IMG/VR virus record: IMGVR_UViG_3300041997_000045
Span: 1 to 35,653 of that record
Reading direction: 5' to 3' (one strand)
DNA length: 35,653 nucleotides
Origin: a virus
Both the position numbers and the translations under genes were made by a program. Shown here in pieces: positions 11,918 through 23,300 of this stretch. How positions within the stretch are numbered: position 1 is the first letter of the stretch; every line of letters begins with the position of its first letter. The notes beneath the pieces are model-generated. The model made no database searches and had not been told where the DNA came from. It saw nothing but the letters and a program-made list of their open reading frames with translations.

Positions 11918-14900
11918 TTAAGGAGCTGCTGTTTCCCATTTGATTGAACCCATTTTCGCTACAACATCATTTACAGCACCTCCACCAGCACCGCTCAGGA
12001 CCAGATCGTTAGATACTGTAAAATCTATAGATGTATACTCGCCAACAACCGCATCAACTCCAGGTAATTCTACGATAGTTCGGATCGTGTTTGAGTTGAT
12101 TCTAATAATTGTGACTCTGACAATCCATCCTACACCATTCAGTGTAACTGAGTTGCTTCCTATGTTCGCGTGTATACCGAATCCCACACCAAGAGATTTA
12201 GTGTTACCATTTGTAGCAAAGGTGCCGCCGAAAACTGCTGTGATTTTTTCTCCCACTGCTGACAGTCGGTTCGCTGGTATTGAGTATGTGTATAGAGCGT
12301 TACTGATCCCCACACTTGTTGACGTATTTCCCTGGTCGGTGTAGAAATCTTTTAATGCTACCACACTTCCTGCCGTAAACGTTTCAAGTCTACCAGACGT
12401 ATTGTTCCTTCCAATTGCCGTTATACCACCAGAACTGTATGCTGTTGCGTTGCTGGTACTCACATCACCAACAGTTATACTATTTGCTGTAGTACTACCT
12501 GATGTCGTCACCTGGGCAAGTGTTGGCGTTGCTTGTGCCTGATATCCAGCGGGACCGATTTTAGTGCTAATGATTCTCCATGACACTCCTGAGCTGATGA
12601 CAGTTATCGACTTTACAGTGTCTGTAAGTGTGTACGTTGCTGCGCCATCAATGCTATTGGATACTACCGTCACTGGCGATCCTGCTGGATAGTCTTTATT
12701 GATGATGAATATCTTACCATAATTCGCGCTGGCCGCATCAGGCAACGTTTGCGTAATCGATGTGGTACAATTCAACACGGTTTCATTTGTAATACTTGCT
12801 GTATTGTCCGTGTTTTTTGTCACAATACTTGTTCCAATGCCGTCACCATACATCACACCTGCAGACACCGAAAGTTTGTAGGTTGGAGATGTTGTACCAA
12901 CACCAACAAAACCATCTGATCGACGTGCGAATAGTGCCGCCCCTAATGACGTGCCCGCATCGGACCACCTGTTCAACTGCCAGTTGCCACCTGCATTACT
13001 TCCTGATTCAGTTCCGGTTAAATCTAATGTGAACCGGTTGACAAACCCAGTGGTAGCCATAGTGTAATGCGTCATGGCGCCACCAGAAGTGCCGGCTGCC
13101 GCAAGAAACTTATTAGCAATACCATTTCCTGAAATATTGTAATCTCCAGTTTGTACAACCGCCTGCTGGTTACGTATAAAATCACCTGATTGATCTTTCC
13201 ATTCCGGCTTACCGCCTGGTCCTGCTTTCAATGTGTATCCAAATGGAGCGGCTGGTATACGCAACATAGTACCAGTAGCGCTATCTCTCGTCCATATGTC
13301 CCATTTTAAGTCACTGCCTAAGTTAAACCTTGCGCTCCCATTGACGATAAGGGGACCATCATTGCGCATCGTACCTACATTCAGAATATCAGCTATCTGA
13401 GGCGATCCCGCGTAAGCCGCACTGTTTCGGATGAAATTGTTCTTTGCGGTACTGCTATCATACCGAGACAATACTAAACTCTCTTTTGCCAGATAGTCCC
13501 ATGAGAACCCATTTGTAACGGCCGGTTTATCTACATCTGTATCGTAAACCAGTGCGCCTTTTACGCGCTTGAGGCTCGATGTAGGCAGAGTGCTGGTAGT
13601 GTAATTAGCCAGCACCGCCGGCGCCCTCAAGCGGATAACGCCGGTCAGACTATCTGCGATGTAAAGATCCTGGACAGTTGTGCTATTAGTAGCGGAAATG
13701 CGCGCTATACCCGCATTATAGGTGATCGTAAATGGTGGAATAGCATACCCGCTAACGCCCGCAGAAAACCCGACGGCCGATGTCGTTAAGCCGTTATTGG
13801 CAACCGTAAACACAGTACCACTGCCAATTGTTGGAACGTTCTGAATCTTAAACAAAGACCCTACACTACCAGTATAATTCACTTTTGGATAAATGAGCAT
13901 GCCCGTTGTTGTAGAGCTGTTCAGAGCTTGCAATTCTACCAAATATGAACCATTTATCACAGCCGTTCCTCCTTTCGTTTCCTTTGTTACAGTAGTATCT
14001 ACATTGCCTGTAGTTGCATTTAACACAGGTGTTGTTATGCTCTGATCTGCATAAACACCGCTAGTGAAGAACGTCTCAATGTCGTAGTACTGCGAGGCAG
14101 GCCTAAGCGCACTATGCCAAACTGATTGCCCCTGTGTCTGCGTCAGACTTGCCGTGGGGCTATTCATTAAGTGAATAGGTATCGCGTTATGTGCTATTAC
14201 CGTATCCCCCATCGCATAAAGATTGTCCAGCCACCCACTCATCGTGATCTTACCATCCACGTCGGTGCCGGCGGAATAAGGATCAGAACTCGAAAAATTC
14301 CAGGTAGTTACACCAGGATCACCGTAAGATGAAGAGGAATTCGAGTCATTTATGTAGAACTCAAGATAAACGAACTTTGGATTATGTAAGGCCAGCCAAT
14401 AATTCAACCAATAGCGTCCCCAAACGGAAGTCATACCACCGCGACCTACATTAATTATGTCCGCAGGATCTCCTCCGTCGGCGGAATAACGCTCCTTAAA
14501 TCTGTTCGTAACGCCCTGGAAATTGACACCACCAATGATGGGGAACTGTGTCCAGCTATCCCCCACGAACATGATTTTCCCGCCGTTATAGACCTTTGTC
14601 GCTGTGTCTATGTCGGTTTGATACCAAATTGTACGACCAATACGAATAGCTGTATTCTGCGTGTCGCCGGTGACGACTTGTATCTTGCCAGTACTGGCAT
14701 TTGAATAGGAATATGTTAACTTTTGAACTGCACCCCTTACGGTGTCCACCTTTTTCAGCACACCATCCAAATAAAACAGGACCCGCGCAAAGCCTGGCAG
14801 GTTGCGGTTTATACCCACCCATGTTTCCAGATAGCCATTCTTTTTGCCCAAATTCACCTGCCACTCTCCGCCTCGACCGGCTACAGTTCCCTGCTGTATG

Positions 14901-15874
14901 ATCAGGTGATTTGTCGCTATCTGCGAATAATTAATTGTAGCTGTGGTAATGCTGTATAATTGGGGTATAGATGTTGAAGGTATGAAACCTCCTTGCGTAG
15001 CGCCGTTTATTGCTACAAAGGGAACACTCGGGTTATCTTCCGGATAGAAACTATATAACTTATAATCCTTCTGTGCGAGCGATTTATGATAGTCATAAAT
15101 CATATCAGCATAACCCTTGTAACCATACCAGGTCATGTGTTGGCCCTGATACGCATTCCACATGAAGTGAATGGTATCATTGACCAGGTTGTATTTTAAC
15201 GGCCTGTCAGTATTAAATGTGCTCCCTGATTGCCTGACTACGAAAAAGCTGAAGTAGCGGTTAGGTACCCGCGCATAGGCCACAGCCGCGAAATTGGGAG
15301 TAAAGTCTGACATGCCCGTACCTCCCACGACAGTAAAGGCTGTATCACCAGCGGTACCGTTTACAATCAGGTATTTCGATTCGGGATCAGGAATATTTGG
15401 AACATCTGCAGCAATACAATAATCCCAGGCGGTTAACCAGTTTGATGTAATCTTACCTGATGGACTCAGTACATACCTGTTGTCACTTTCTTCCTTCGTG
15501 TAATAGTCCATGTCGATGGCCAACTCTCCACCGGTGGTACGATGGAAGTAAAGTGTATCGTGTGATCGGCGCACGGAATCAATTGCTAAAGCAACACCGG
15601 ATACAATCTTCACCCACTTATGCTGAGCACAATCGTAGGAATAAATATCCGTGCCTTTCTTCGCAATCTGCTGGCAAGTATCTACATCGCTATTCTTCGC
15701 ATCACTAAGAATTGTGTCATTTGGCAGGTGAAAATAATTCCTTGCCATAAGGCCATTCGCGATTTGGCCTGTACCCCCTAACTCTTTGTAAGTTTGCGCA
15801 CCAACTACTAGGCTGGTGATCATCAATATGGCTGCCAGGAAGTTAACCCGGAAAGCCAATAGTCGGTTGATCAT
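11918..15874 (-). CDS. Large tail fibre with signal peptide and SGNH-hydrolase domain
   Basis: 1318 residues, start at ATG 15874. Residues 1-27 look like a Sec signal peptide (LAAILMITSLVVGAQ at the core and cleavage region), unusual for a virion protein. Residues about 430-610 form an SGNH/GDSL-like esterase: VGDSW with Ser440, NVGRGG with Gly477, and FYINDSN with Asn509-Asp510. A clear DxxH for the catalytic His is not visible, so activity is uncertain. The C-terminal half is repetitive and Gly/Thr/Ser-rich (GFVGVGTTSPTYKLSVSAG), as in receptor-binding fibres. An acetyl-esterase acting on host surface glycan is a likely role. It is between the collar-type fibre and the holin. Confidence 0.75.
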   Translation of the reverse strand: MINRLLAFRVNFLAAILMITSLVVGAQTYKELGGTGQIANGLMARNYFHLPNDTILSDAKNSDVDTCQQIAKKGTDIYSYDCAQHKWVKIVSGVALAIDSVRRSHDTLYFHRTTGGELAIDMDYYTKEESDNRYVLSPSGKITSNWLTAWDYCIAADVPNIPDPESKYLIVNGTAGDTAFTVVGGTGMSDFTPNFAAVAYARVPNRYFSFFVVRQSGSTFNTDRPLKYNLVNDTIHFMWNAYQGQHMTWYGYKGYADMIYDYHKSLAQKDYKLYSFYPEDNPSVPFVAINGATQGGFIPSTSIPQLYSITTATINYSQIATNHLIIQQGTVAGRGGEWQVNLGKKNGYLETWVGINRNLPGFARVLFYLDGVLKKVDTVRGAVQKLTYSYSNASTGKIQVVTGDTQNTAIRIGRTIWYQTDIDTATKVYNGGKIMFVGDSWTQFPIIGGVNFQGVTNRFKERYSADGGDPADIINVGRGGMTSVWGRYWLNYWLALHNPKFVYLEFYINDSNSSSSYGDPGVTTWNFSSSDPYSAGTDVDGKITMSGWLDNLYAMGDTVIAHNAIPIHLMNSPTASLTQTQGQSVWHSALRPASQYYDIETFFTSGVYADQSITTPVLNATTGNVDTTVTKETKGGTAVINGSYLVELQALNSSTTTGMLIYPKVNYTGSVGSLFKIQNVPTIGSGTVFTVANNGLTTSAVGFSAGVSGYAIPPFTITYNAGIARISATNSTTVQDLYIADSLTGVIRLRAPAVLANYTTSTLPTSSLKRVKGALVYDTDVDKPAVTNGFSWDYLAKESLVLSRYDSSTAKNNFIRNSAAYAGSPQIADILNVGTMRNDGPLIVNGSARFNLGSDLKWDIWTRDSATGTMLRIPAAPFGYTLKAGPGGKPEWKDQSGDFIRNQQAVVQTGDYNISGNGIANKFLAAAGTSGGAMTHYTMATTGFVNRFTLDLTGTESGSNAGGNWQLNRWSDAGTSLGAALFARRSDGFVGVGTTSPTYKLSVSAGVMYGDGIGTSIVTKNTDNTASITNETVLNCTTSITQTLPDAASANYGKIFIINKDYPAGSPVTVVSNSIDGAATYTLTDTVKSITVISSGVSWRIISTKIGPAGYQAQATPTLAQVTTSGSTTANSITVGDVSTSNATAYSSGGITAIGRNNTSGRLETFTAGSVVALKDFYTDQGNTSTSVGISNALYTYSIPANRLSAVGEKITAVFGGTFATNGNTKSLGVGFGIHANIGSNSVTLNGVGWIVRVTIIRINSNTIRTIVELPGVDAVVGEYTSIDFTVSNDLVLSGAGGGAVNDVVAKMGSIKWETAAP

Positions 15875-15917
15875 ACTTCTGTTTTATCTATATCATTTTA
15901 CAATCCAATAACTCATT

Positions 15918-17378
15918 TTATACATAGACGAGACGTTTTACGCCGACAGTTTTCACCTTATTCTCTGTCGCTGTAGTAGTGCCTTGAGGGTATGATGTTG
16001 GGCCTATTGCTGGTTGTAACCCAGGGAAATCCGCATCGGCCCCAGCTAAAAAGGTGCTTTCCTTTCCGCCGCCAGATGTTTTACTCCAACGTTTAATAAT
16101 AGAACGTATCGCTGTTACAGCTCTACCTACTGTATCAGGGAATCCTCCGGTATCAAACCCTTGATCTATTGCTGTAAAGTGATGGTGGTTAGCCATTGCG
16201 TCAGGATCATAGCTACCGGTCAATGATGCCGCGTCTCTCCCACTGTCGTTACCGCGATTACCAGGCAGGAAACGCGGCGTTAAGCCACGGTAGTCTGGCC
16301 GAAAAATCATTCCTGTTGCTTCGTCGATTGCCCAGAAACCAGCTTTCGATATCCCCCCGGCGTCTCTGTCAGCCTTCGTCAATAACTGGCCCGCTGGCAG
16401 CGCGTTGACATACTCATACGTCCTTGGATATTCAGAGATCAGCATTCCGCCTCCATCCAGCCAAAGAGTATTTGGAAGGAGCACATCAGAATCTACCTGT
16501 GCGCCAACGCGCCAGAGATCTTCGCTCGAACTTACGATGCGGTATCCATCTGCCACCTTCAGGAACCAGATGTATGCATTCACCCCCAAGCAAATCGATG
16601 TACGATTGCCGTTATTGGCCTTTATGGGCTGTCCTGACTGGGTGATAAACTTCACTTGCCGCTGGTTACCCATGAATGTCTCGAAGACTAATAACGTCTG
16701 ATTCGGCACATCTTCCAGCTTTTGCAACGTAATGACTGGAGCTGTCGTTCCGGCTGCGACGATCTCATTGAGCTTTCGGTAATGGGTGCTATCTATCGTC
16801 ACATCACCAGTTATAGTGTTATAACCTGTGAACAGGTTCAGGTAATTGAAAGTCGGTTGCGAAACTGTGATCTTTGGACTAAAGTGTATCCAGATCAACT
16901 CACCATCCGCAAAAGTATCATCACCCACCAACTCGAAACCATCTTTCCCGGCAAGTATTGTGTATTCATACGTCGCCATTGTTCCGCCATTTGCGCGGCG
17001 CTCAGGATACCACAACCCTTCCCACTCGACCAGGTCGGGGATCACGATCTGATTACTATCCTCGTCCGGATCAAACTCACCCCCACCTCCAGCAATAAGC
17101 TGCAGCGGCATGCGTACTTCGACGTTGGTGTATGTTGGGTCGTAAATAAAATCAGTTATCAACGTTCCTGCGCTTTCATCCGGTGTGGAGAATATCTTAA
17201 CGATGTGCACGACCGGATTAGGCACGTTCAACGTCACCGCATGCGGGAAAGTATGCGGTGGATCTTCTGTAATACGCGCTACTTCCGCTGAAGGCGTTTC
17301 CGCTTCATATGCGATGTATCTCAATTTGTTGCTGGACAATGCCGTGCCGGTCGCCCAGACTGTAAAGTTGATCTGCAT
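15918..17378 (-). CDS. Tail fibre / collar-domain protein
   Basis: 486 residues. Near the C-terminus, RPDYRGLTPRFLPGNRGNDS with SLTGSYDPDAMANHHHF resembles the phage tail collar tip (LPDLRGRF...DA..NHxH), where the His cluster often binds metal. The N-terminal 200 residues are beta-rich with a Gly stretch (IAGGGGEFDPDED). It lies directly after the 17380 gene (1-base gap) and before the large fibre, so it should be a side or tip fibre in host recognition. No signal peptide. Confidence 0.75.
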   Translation of the reverse strand: MQINFTVWATGTALSSNKLRYIAYEAETPSAEVARITEDPPHTFPHAVTLNVPNPVVHIVKIFSTPDESAGTLITDFIYDPTYTNVEVRMPLQLIAGGGGEFDPDEDSNQIVIPDLVEWEGLWYPERRANGGTMATYEYTILAGKDGFELVGDDTFADGELIWIHFSPKITVSQPTFNYLNLFTGYNTITGDVTIDSTHYRKLNEIVAAGTTAPVITLQKLEDVPNQTLLVFETFMGNQRQVKFITQSGQPIKANNGNRTSICLGVNAYIWFLKVADGYRIVSSSEDLWRVGAQVDSDVLLPNTLWLDGGGMLISEYPRTYEYVNALPAGQLLTKADRDAGGISKAGFWAIDEATGMIFRPDYRGLTPRFLPGNRGNDSGRDAASLTGSYDPDAMANHHHFTAIDQGFDTGGFPDTVGRAVTAIRSIIKRWSKTSGGGKESTFLAGADADFPGLQPAIGPTSYPQGTTTATENKVKTVGVKRLVYV

Positions 17379-17379
17379 T

Positions 17380-18327
17380 TTACTCTACCTCCGTTACTTG
17401 AATGATATTGTTTGAGGCATTTCCGTTGAATGTCCCGAACGCTTTTGATTCGATATTGTAAACCACTGCGAATTGCTCTGCAGGGCTGTTATTGTTCTGG
17501 CCGCGCAGGCTGTACCGGTTATTGGTTTCCCTGATGTCTATCTTCCATCCGCGCATTGGATATAATTCAGCCTGATTCACCTCCCATTTTGCGCCCTCTG
17601 CCTTCGTGTATTGACGGCCGTCGATAAGCACAGTATCGCAGGAAAAAAGGCGGTTTACCTTGTCCACTACCCAATCGGGAACACCATAAGAATTGCCTAT
17701 CGTGAGCTTAAAGTGCCGGTAGGGTGTAGATGTAATGGTCCGCAGGTTCAGCGGCTGGTCCTCCCATACCGTGTCTTTGCTCTGCGGATCAATAGCGCCA
17801 ATCACAGCATCACAGCGAAAACCGAAATTGATACCTGTTTCGAATATGACATCAAACCGGTTGTATGAATTTTTGTATTGAAAGAGAATCGTATTTTCAG
17901 CATCTGCTGAGAAGTATTGCGGTTCCGAAATGAACTGTTCCAGCGTGCTCTCTTCCGGAACAGAGGAATATGAGCCGACTTTAAGCAGGAAGTAATACAC
18001 ACCCTCGTCAATTGTCGGTACCGGAATAGAGCACTCATAAACCGTATACCCGGGATTTACCAGGGAAGTGCTCTTGACTGTAAATGAGAAGGTATTCAGC
18101 GAATTACCCGAACAGTCAAGCAACTCAATCACAACTGGTGCGAAGTTGGAAAGTACCTGCAGATATATCACATCTCCATACACCCACTTCTGATAGTATT
18201 GAATCTGCTGCTCAAAGCTCTTTATCTGATTGAAATACCAATCAGAATCGAAATTCTTCGCAGTTGATCCTACCGGCACAAACCGGAGTGGATTCAAAAA
18301 AGGTATGTCGACTATATTCGTTGGCAT
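17380..18327 (-). CDS. Distal tail / baseplate protein
   Basis: 315 residues, mixed beta structure with many aromatic residues (FQYKNSYNRFDVIFETGINF, YRHFKLTIGNSYGVPDWVVD). No named domain recognised. Its ATG shares one base with the stop of the 18327 gene (TGATG), and it precedes the fibre genes, so it probably links the tail tip to the fibres. Similar proteins follow the tape measure and its partner in Bacteroidota siphophages as far as I know. Confidence 0.65.
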   Translation of the reverse strand: MPTNIVDIPFLNPLRFVPVGSTAKNFDSDWYFNQIKSFEQQIQYYQKWVYGDVIYLQVLSNFAPVVIELLDCSGNSLNTFSFTVKSTSLVNPGYTVYECSIPVPTIDEGVYYFLLKVGSYSSVPEESTLEQFISEPQYFSADAENTILFQYKNSYNRFDVIFETGINFGFRCDAVIGAIDPQSKDTVWEDQPLNLRTITSTPYRHFKLTIGNSYGVPDWVVDKVNRLFSCDTVLIDGRQYTKAEGAKWEVNQAELYPMRGWKIDIRETNNRYSLRGQNNNSPAEQFAVVYNIESKAFGTFNGNASNNIIQVTEVE

Positions 18328-20366
18328 CAGATCAGATTTAACATGTTATTATCCTTTCCGGCAAGCAGCTTAAATGTCTGCTTCGGATTCATTGTTGGCT
18401 GTTGGCTGCATTCGATGATGTATCCTACATACTGATTGCCTTGCCAAGTAAATTTCACCAAGCCATATGGGTCCGAATCAATAAGATTTACAATATTTGT
18501 CGGAACCTCCGCATCAAGCTCGAACAGAATCGGTAAAAATAACTGAGTATTCAAACTGCTGATAGGCACGTCAGACTTCTCGGTGATAGTCACACCATCT
18601 AGCGTCGTGACTAATTCAGCATTTTTTTCGGTGGTTTGAAATTTCAGGTAATTCGTCTCCTGTTTGTCTAATCCAGCACGCAAATAGTTTCCTGCCTCCA
18701 ACAGACATCTCTTAGGGGATAACAATACATTATAGACCGAGCTACCTGCTATTACTCCGGATAAACTGTCGAAATCCGGCCTGTTTAATAATAAGCCACC
18801 AACCCCATCATCTTTAACATTAATAAAGAATATATCATTGTCTGAATCGTTATCTGTTGTTGTTTTGTTCTCAAGATTGATTCTAGTAAACTCTATTCCA
18901 TAGCAATCAGCCCTATACGCTGATGAAAGATCCAATTCTTTTGCGATTCTAGTGATAGGTGTCGTGTATTGAAATGTATTATTAAACTCATCACGCCCAT
19001 TTACGTCATCATAGCTTTGAGACGGCCAGCCTACTTTTAGTGTATTGAAAAGATAATCGGCAGCCGGTGATACGCTAAGCCTAGCGACCTCCCCTAAATC
19101 AACTATAGTATTGTCATTATAGAAGTATTTTTTTTCTTCTATTATAGCCTGCCCATTCTTAATACCAAGACCAATGTTAAACCTGGCATTTATTGATCTG
19201 AAAAAATCTGATAGTGAGGTCTTTAACTTAGCCCCAGACAACCCACGAATAGCATCACCACAAGTAATGACATAATCCCTAGCGGCGCCATTTAAAAGCG
19301 CACTATCTGCTGTATATTTACCATCCGTTATCTTACTTATTAATTGCTTGAAAACATCTATTGCGCGATAGCACTTTGTAGTAGTACTCTTATATCGAGC
19401 ATTGAAAGTTATTTTAAGTGTTCCATCAGGCATGTAGTTAAGAGGGTCGCTACCAAACCCGCCAGTAACGCTTACAATTAGTCGTTGCCCGGTCAAAAGA
19501 GTGACATCTGTGGTCACATCCACCTCTAAGATAGCGTCATCAATTATGGTTCCTGAAAAAGGTATAGTAGTTGATAAATAACTATTACCGTCCGATATGT
19601 TTAGTCTTAAAATATACGCCGTATTAAGGGCGCATGTCACTCTAAATTTAAAGGCTAGTGTAAATACTTGGTCAGCGCCATCGTTTCTAATTAAATAATC
19701 AACAGTATTTGGTGGCACCGGCGGAATCGTTTCACCAGCAATAAAAGAAAAGACAGTATTGAATATAATATCTTTAAAAGTCCCCTCCTGATCGACAAAA
19801 AGACATCCAAGTAGTGTTTGCGATTCCGTTCCAGCTTCGCCCTGTTGAATCCCATAAGAGGCGCTCCCCTTTATAAATATGCCATCATTTAGAAGAACGA
19901 GAGCATCGTCGTCGAGGGGGATCTCGTATTTTGTGTTCTCGTTTGCATTTATCAGCATTGACAAGCCTCCTTCCATTACATTACACTCTACTGTGTCATT
20001 GTCTTGCTGGTCGTCAATTTGTGACAGATCTATTGAGCCAGTATAGTACTCTTGATAAACATCTGTGTGCGATATTATATCACGCTTAAGTATTACAAGA
20101 TTGGCTACCCCCTGTATCCCATACTGGTAGTAGATATAACGGAGTATGCGCCCCCCATCCTTAGCAAAACGCATTGGTAAAGAAAACGTTCTCACTAGTC
20201 CATGATATTGACTATTCCGCCCAAAAGAAATGGTTTTGTCCTGCCATCCATCTGGCGTATAATTTAACTCCTTGGGCAAAGAGCTTACTTGCACTGTTCC
20301 AGAGCCGTCTACCCAATAGCTCCTACCTAAGTCATCGACTATGAAATATCTAAAGTCTTTCTCCAT
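18327..20366 (-). CDS. Tail tip protein (Dit/Tal-like position)
   Basis: 679 residues. The N-terminus (FRYFIVDDLGRSYWVDGSGT, then WQDKTISFGRNSQYHGLVRT) has a strand-rich start seen in Bacteroidota phage tail proteins located right after the tape measure. The gene start overlaps the tape measure end by 17 bases. The rest is beta-rich, with no enzyme motif visible. By synteny it should form the tail tip hub. The name Dit or Tal is not assigned because neither signature is seen. Confidence 0.7.
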   Translation of the reverse strand: MEKDFRYFIVDDLGRSYWVDGSGTVQVSSLPKELNYTPDGWQDKTISFGRNSQYHGLVRTFSLPMRFAKDGGRILRYIYYQYGIQGVANLVILKRDIISHTDVYQEYYTGSIDLSQIDDQQDNDTVECNVMEGGLSMLINANENTKYEIPLDDDALVLLNDGIFIKGSASYGIQQGEAGTESQTLLGCLFVDQEGTFKDIIFNTVFSFIAGETIPPVPPNTVDYLIRNDGADQVFTLAFKFRVTCALNTAYILRLNISDGNSYLSTTIPFSGTIIDDAILEVDVTTDVTLLTGQRLIVSVTGGFGSDPLNYMPDGTLKITFNARYKSTTTKCYRAIDVFKQLISKITDGKYTADSALLNGAARDYVITCGDAIRGLSGAKLKTSLSDFFRSINARFNIGLGIKNGQAIIEEKKYFYNDNTIVDLGEVARLSVSPAADYLFNTLKVGWPSQSYDDVNGRDEFNNTFQYTTPITRIAKELDLSSAYRADCYGIEFTRINLENKTTTDNDSDNDIFFINVKDDGVGGLLLNRPDFDSLSGVIAGSSVYNVLLSPKRCLLEAGNYLRAGLDKQETNYLKFQTTEKNAELVTTLDGVTITEKSDVPISSLNTQLFLPILFELDAEVPTNIVNLIDSDPYGLVKFTWQGNQYVGYIIECSQQPTMNPKQTFKLLAGKDNNMLNLI

Positions 20367-23300
20367 TTCTAAACACGTTTCTATTCAAGTATTGCCTTAT
20401 CCCTGATGCATGCTTTTCACTGGTTCGTAGCCCGGACCATGTGTTTTTCACAATCATTATAGACCGATTGTCTTTTATAGCCGAAACAAGATGACTTGTT
20501 TGCTGCTTGTACTGTGCCGCTATAAGTCCGACTATTTGGTTCGCTACTTTTTCGCCAGAATCGATTACTGGTATAGGCTTAAATGTGTTAGCGTACGTAG
20601 CGGCGTAATAATCAGATATAGATGGGTGGACCTTGTATCCTGCAGGCATATCCACAATCGCATTCATTCCCTGGGCGACATAAGCGTCTCCGCCAGGTGA
20701 TTCCAACACTTCCAGCTTACCGCCATCATTCACCTGCGCGAGACCACCTTTGTGTGATGGCCTACCTTTTACGCCTGCGCCATCTCGATAGCGCGGTATT
20801 GGCTGAGCTATAACAGCAGCTAGTTGCGCGGCCCCTATAGCGCCTACGACAGTGGCCAATGCAGCTCCAGCTACTGGACCATAGTCCCTAAGCGCCCTTG
20901 TAACGCCCGCAGCTGTATTGCCAATAATTTCAGTAATGGTTTTCGCCTTATCGAACCGTGCCTTTTGTTGGTCATATTGACGCTGCCGTCTTTGCAATGA
21001 CTCTCTTTGTGCATCTGTTTGGGAATTCAACAGAGCTATTGCGTGCGCCTTTTCCTCTTCAGACTTTGATGATGCATTTATGGCGTTTATTTCAGCCTCT
21101 TTTCTTTGTTCGATTTGGTCGATCTGATCCTGTATCTTGTTTTTCTCCCTGTCGAAAAAGCTTCCAGCAATAGTAAATGCGGAGGCCACTACTTCCTCTC
21201 TTAATTCTTTCAGCTTATCATTGAACTCTTTTTCGTATTGAGCTCTTTTCTCATTTTCCTTTTTAGCTGCTTCAGTTTTAGCCTTCTCTACATTTCTTGT
21301 ATTCTCCAGATCCTTCTCTCTGATTTTATTCCTGATCTCCAATAATCGATTCTCCTGCTCTTCAACCGGCACGCCAGTTTGCTTCAATATTTCTAAAATC
21401 TTCTTTTGGGTATCTAGTTCCGAATACAGCTCCAGTATGTCATATTTATTGCTGATCCTGAGGCTTTCAGATTCATACTGCTCTTTTGTAATAAGGCCAC
21501 GCTGATAGAGATCTTCGCTCGCTTTTAACTCACTGATTGCTTGCTCGCGTAAGTACTCCTTCTGGGCCTCTCCACTAGCAATTATCAGCCTTACCTGCTC
21601 ATCAGCATTGTCCCGGATTATCTTGAAAACATTCTTTCCTAACTCTTCTTTATTCTTTTCTATCTCTCTATTTGATTTCTTGTCAACCGTCTCAATTTCT
21701 TTAGCTGACGCTCTGTTCCGGCCTATTTCTACAGTAATTCTTTTCTTCTCACCCTCTGCCTCGGCTTGTACTAACTCATTCTTTAGCCGGTAATATTCTT
21801 CACTTGCCGACATCCTCGCCGCAAATGAGGCTTCTTCATTATCGATTATAGCCTTTTGCCGCTCTATCTGTATTTGCAACTCTGCTTTGGCGGCTTCGGT
21901 CTCCGCCTTTATTTCACGTTCACGAAGGCGAGCCGCAGCATTCAGCTCCTTTTCAGTAGGCCCGGTTTTTATGGTTGAGGGGACTATTGATCGATCTTGC
22001 ATAATCCTTCGCGCTCGAATATACCTATCGGCTTCTCGTTGAAAGGTTAAATCTGCTTCGAAAAAAGCTGGTGACCGCTTATCCGTTTTTGCCAGTTCAT
22101 TTCTGAGCTGTCTCGCCTCGATAAACGACTGCCTAATTCCATTGATGAGAATGTCCTGCTCTTTCTTGGACGTCTGAGCAAAGTCACTCAGGTAAGCATC
22201 ATTAGAGGCTTTAGCCGCGTTTAGAGCCGCGTCATAACGCTTCTTAAAACCTTCCGGCCCCACATTGTCAAACAGCTTGATTGGTCCGATATTCCCATTA
22301 TACTGTCTACCTTCTTTTGCTATAGTCGATAATACTTCTGAACGATAATCAGATGGTTGGATGTTTGAAAGCCGCGCTATGAATACATCAACTAACTTTA
22401 TCGCCCCAGAGAATCCGTCAATAATGAAAGCGAAGAACTTATTAAGACCACTTTGATTATTGCTAATAACATTTGTGAATTCATTACTGAGCCTATTGAT
22501 AGAAGCTTGCAGCCCCTCTACTTTATCTTCTGTTTCTCGGCCAAATGTTTTTTCTAATTCAGCTGCGAACTTTGGAAGAAACTCAGACGCTATAACTTCA
22601 CCCTTTTGAAGCATCTTATTCAGCTCCTGCTCAGTTACACCAATAGAGCGGGCAGCAATACTAAATGCTCCAGGTAGACGTTCCCCAATCTGGCCACGCA
22701 ACTCCTCTGCCTGAACCTTACCCTTACCCAAGATTTGGGAAAATGCCAGAAGTACTCCATTCGTATCCTCCTGGGATAGCTTCAAATTCGCAGAAACTTC
22801 AGCAACCGAAGTAAATATTTTACGCGTTGCGAATGCTGATAGTCCTGCCTGAGTAGAAGCAGCGTAAAACAACTTATATGCCTTGGTCAGATCAATTATG
22901 TTTAACCCCAAGCGCTCTGACAAGCCAAGTAAATATTTTTGGTTTTCAGCGTACTCTGCATCGGTTTTAGATACCAGTTTAAGCGCCGCATTCAGGCTAT
23001 CCAGTTGAACTGTTGTATCAAACGCTTGTTTTGAAGCTGCTGCTAATCCTGCCACTCCGGCGGTAATACCAAATGCTCCAAGGAAACTAGTAACGCCTCC
23101 TACCAATTGCTTGGGGTAATTACCAACATTCCGTTGCGATCTACCGGTTGCCTGTTCCAGCGCCCTGATTTCTCTCTGTAATTGCTGTATTTGGGTTAAT
23201 GTTTGGCGCCCTTCTTCACGACTTCTTCTTTGAGCACGGCTATATTGATCGTACTGTGTTGTAAGTTGAGCCAACCGAGCACGCATGCCATTTAGTGAAT

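Noticed and set aside
14586-14864. 92-codon ORF on the minus strand inside the tail fibre gene
   Set aside because: It is a shadow in another frame of the 1318-residue fibre, with no independent start signal.
16722-17291. 189-codon plus-strand ORF opposite the collar fibre
   Set aside because: Antisense to a well supported gene; the translated sequence is rich in Cys, Arg and Ile without a recognisable domain, as expected for a shadow frame.
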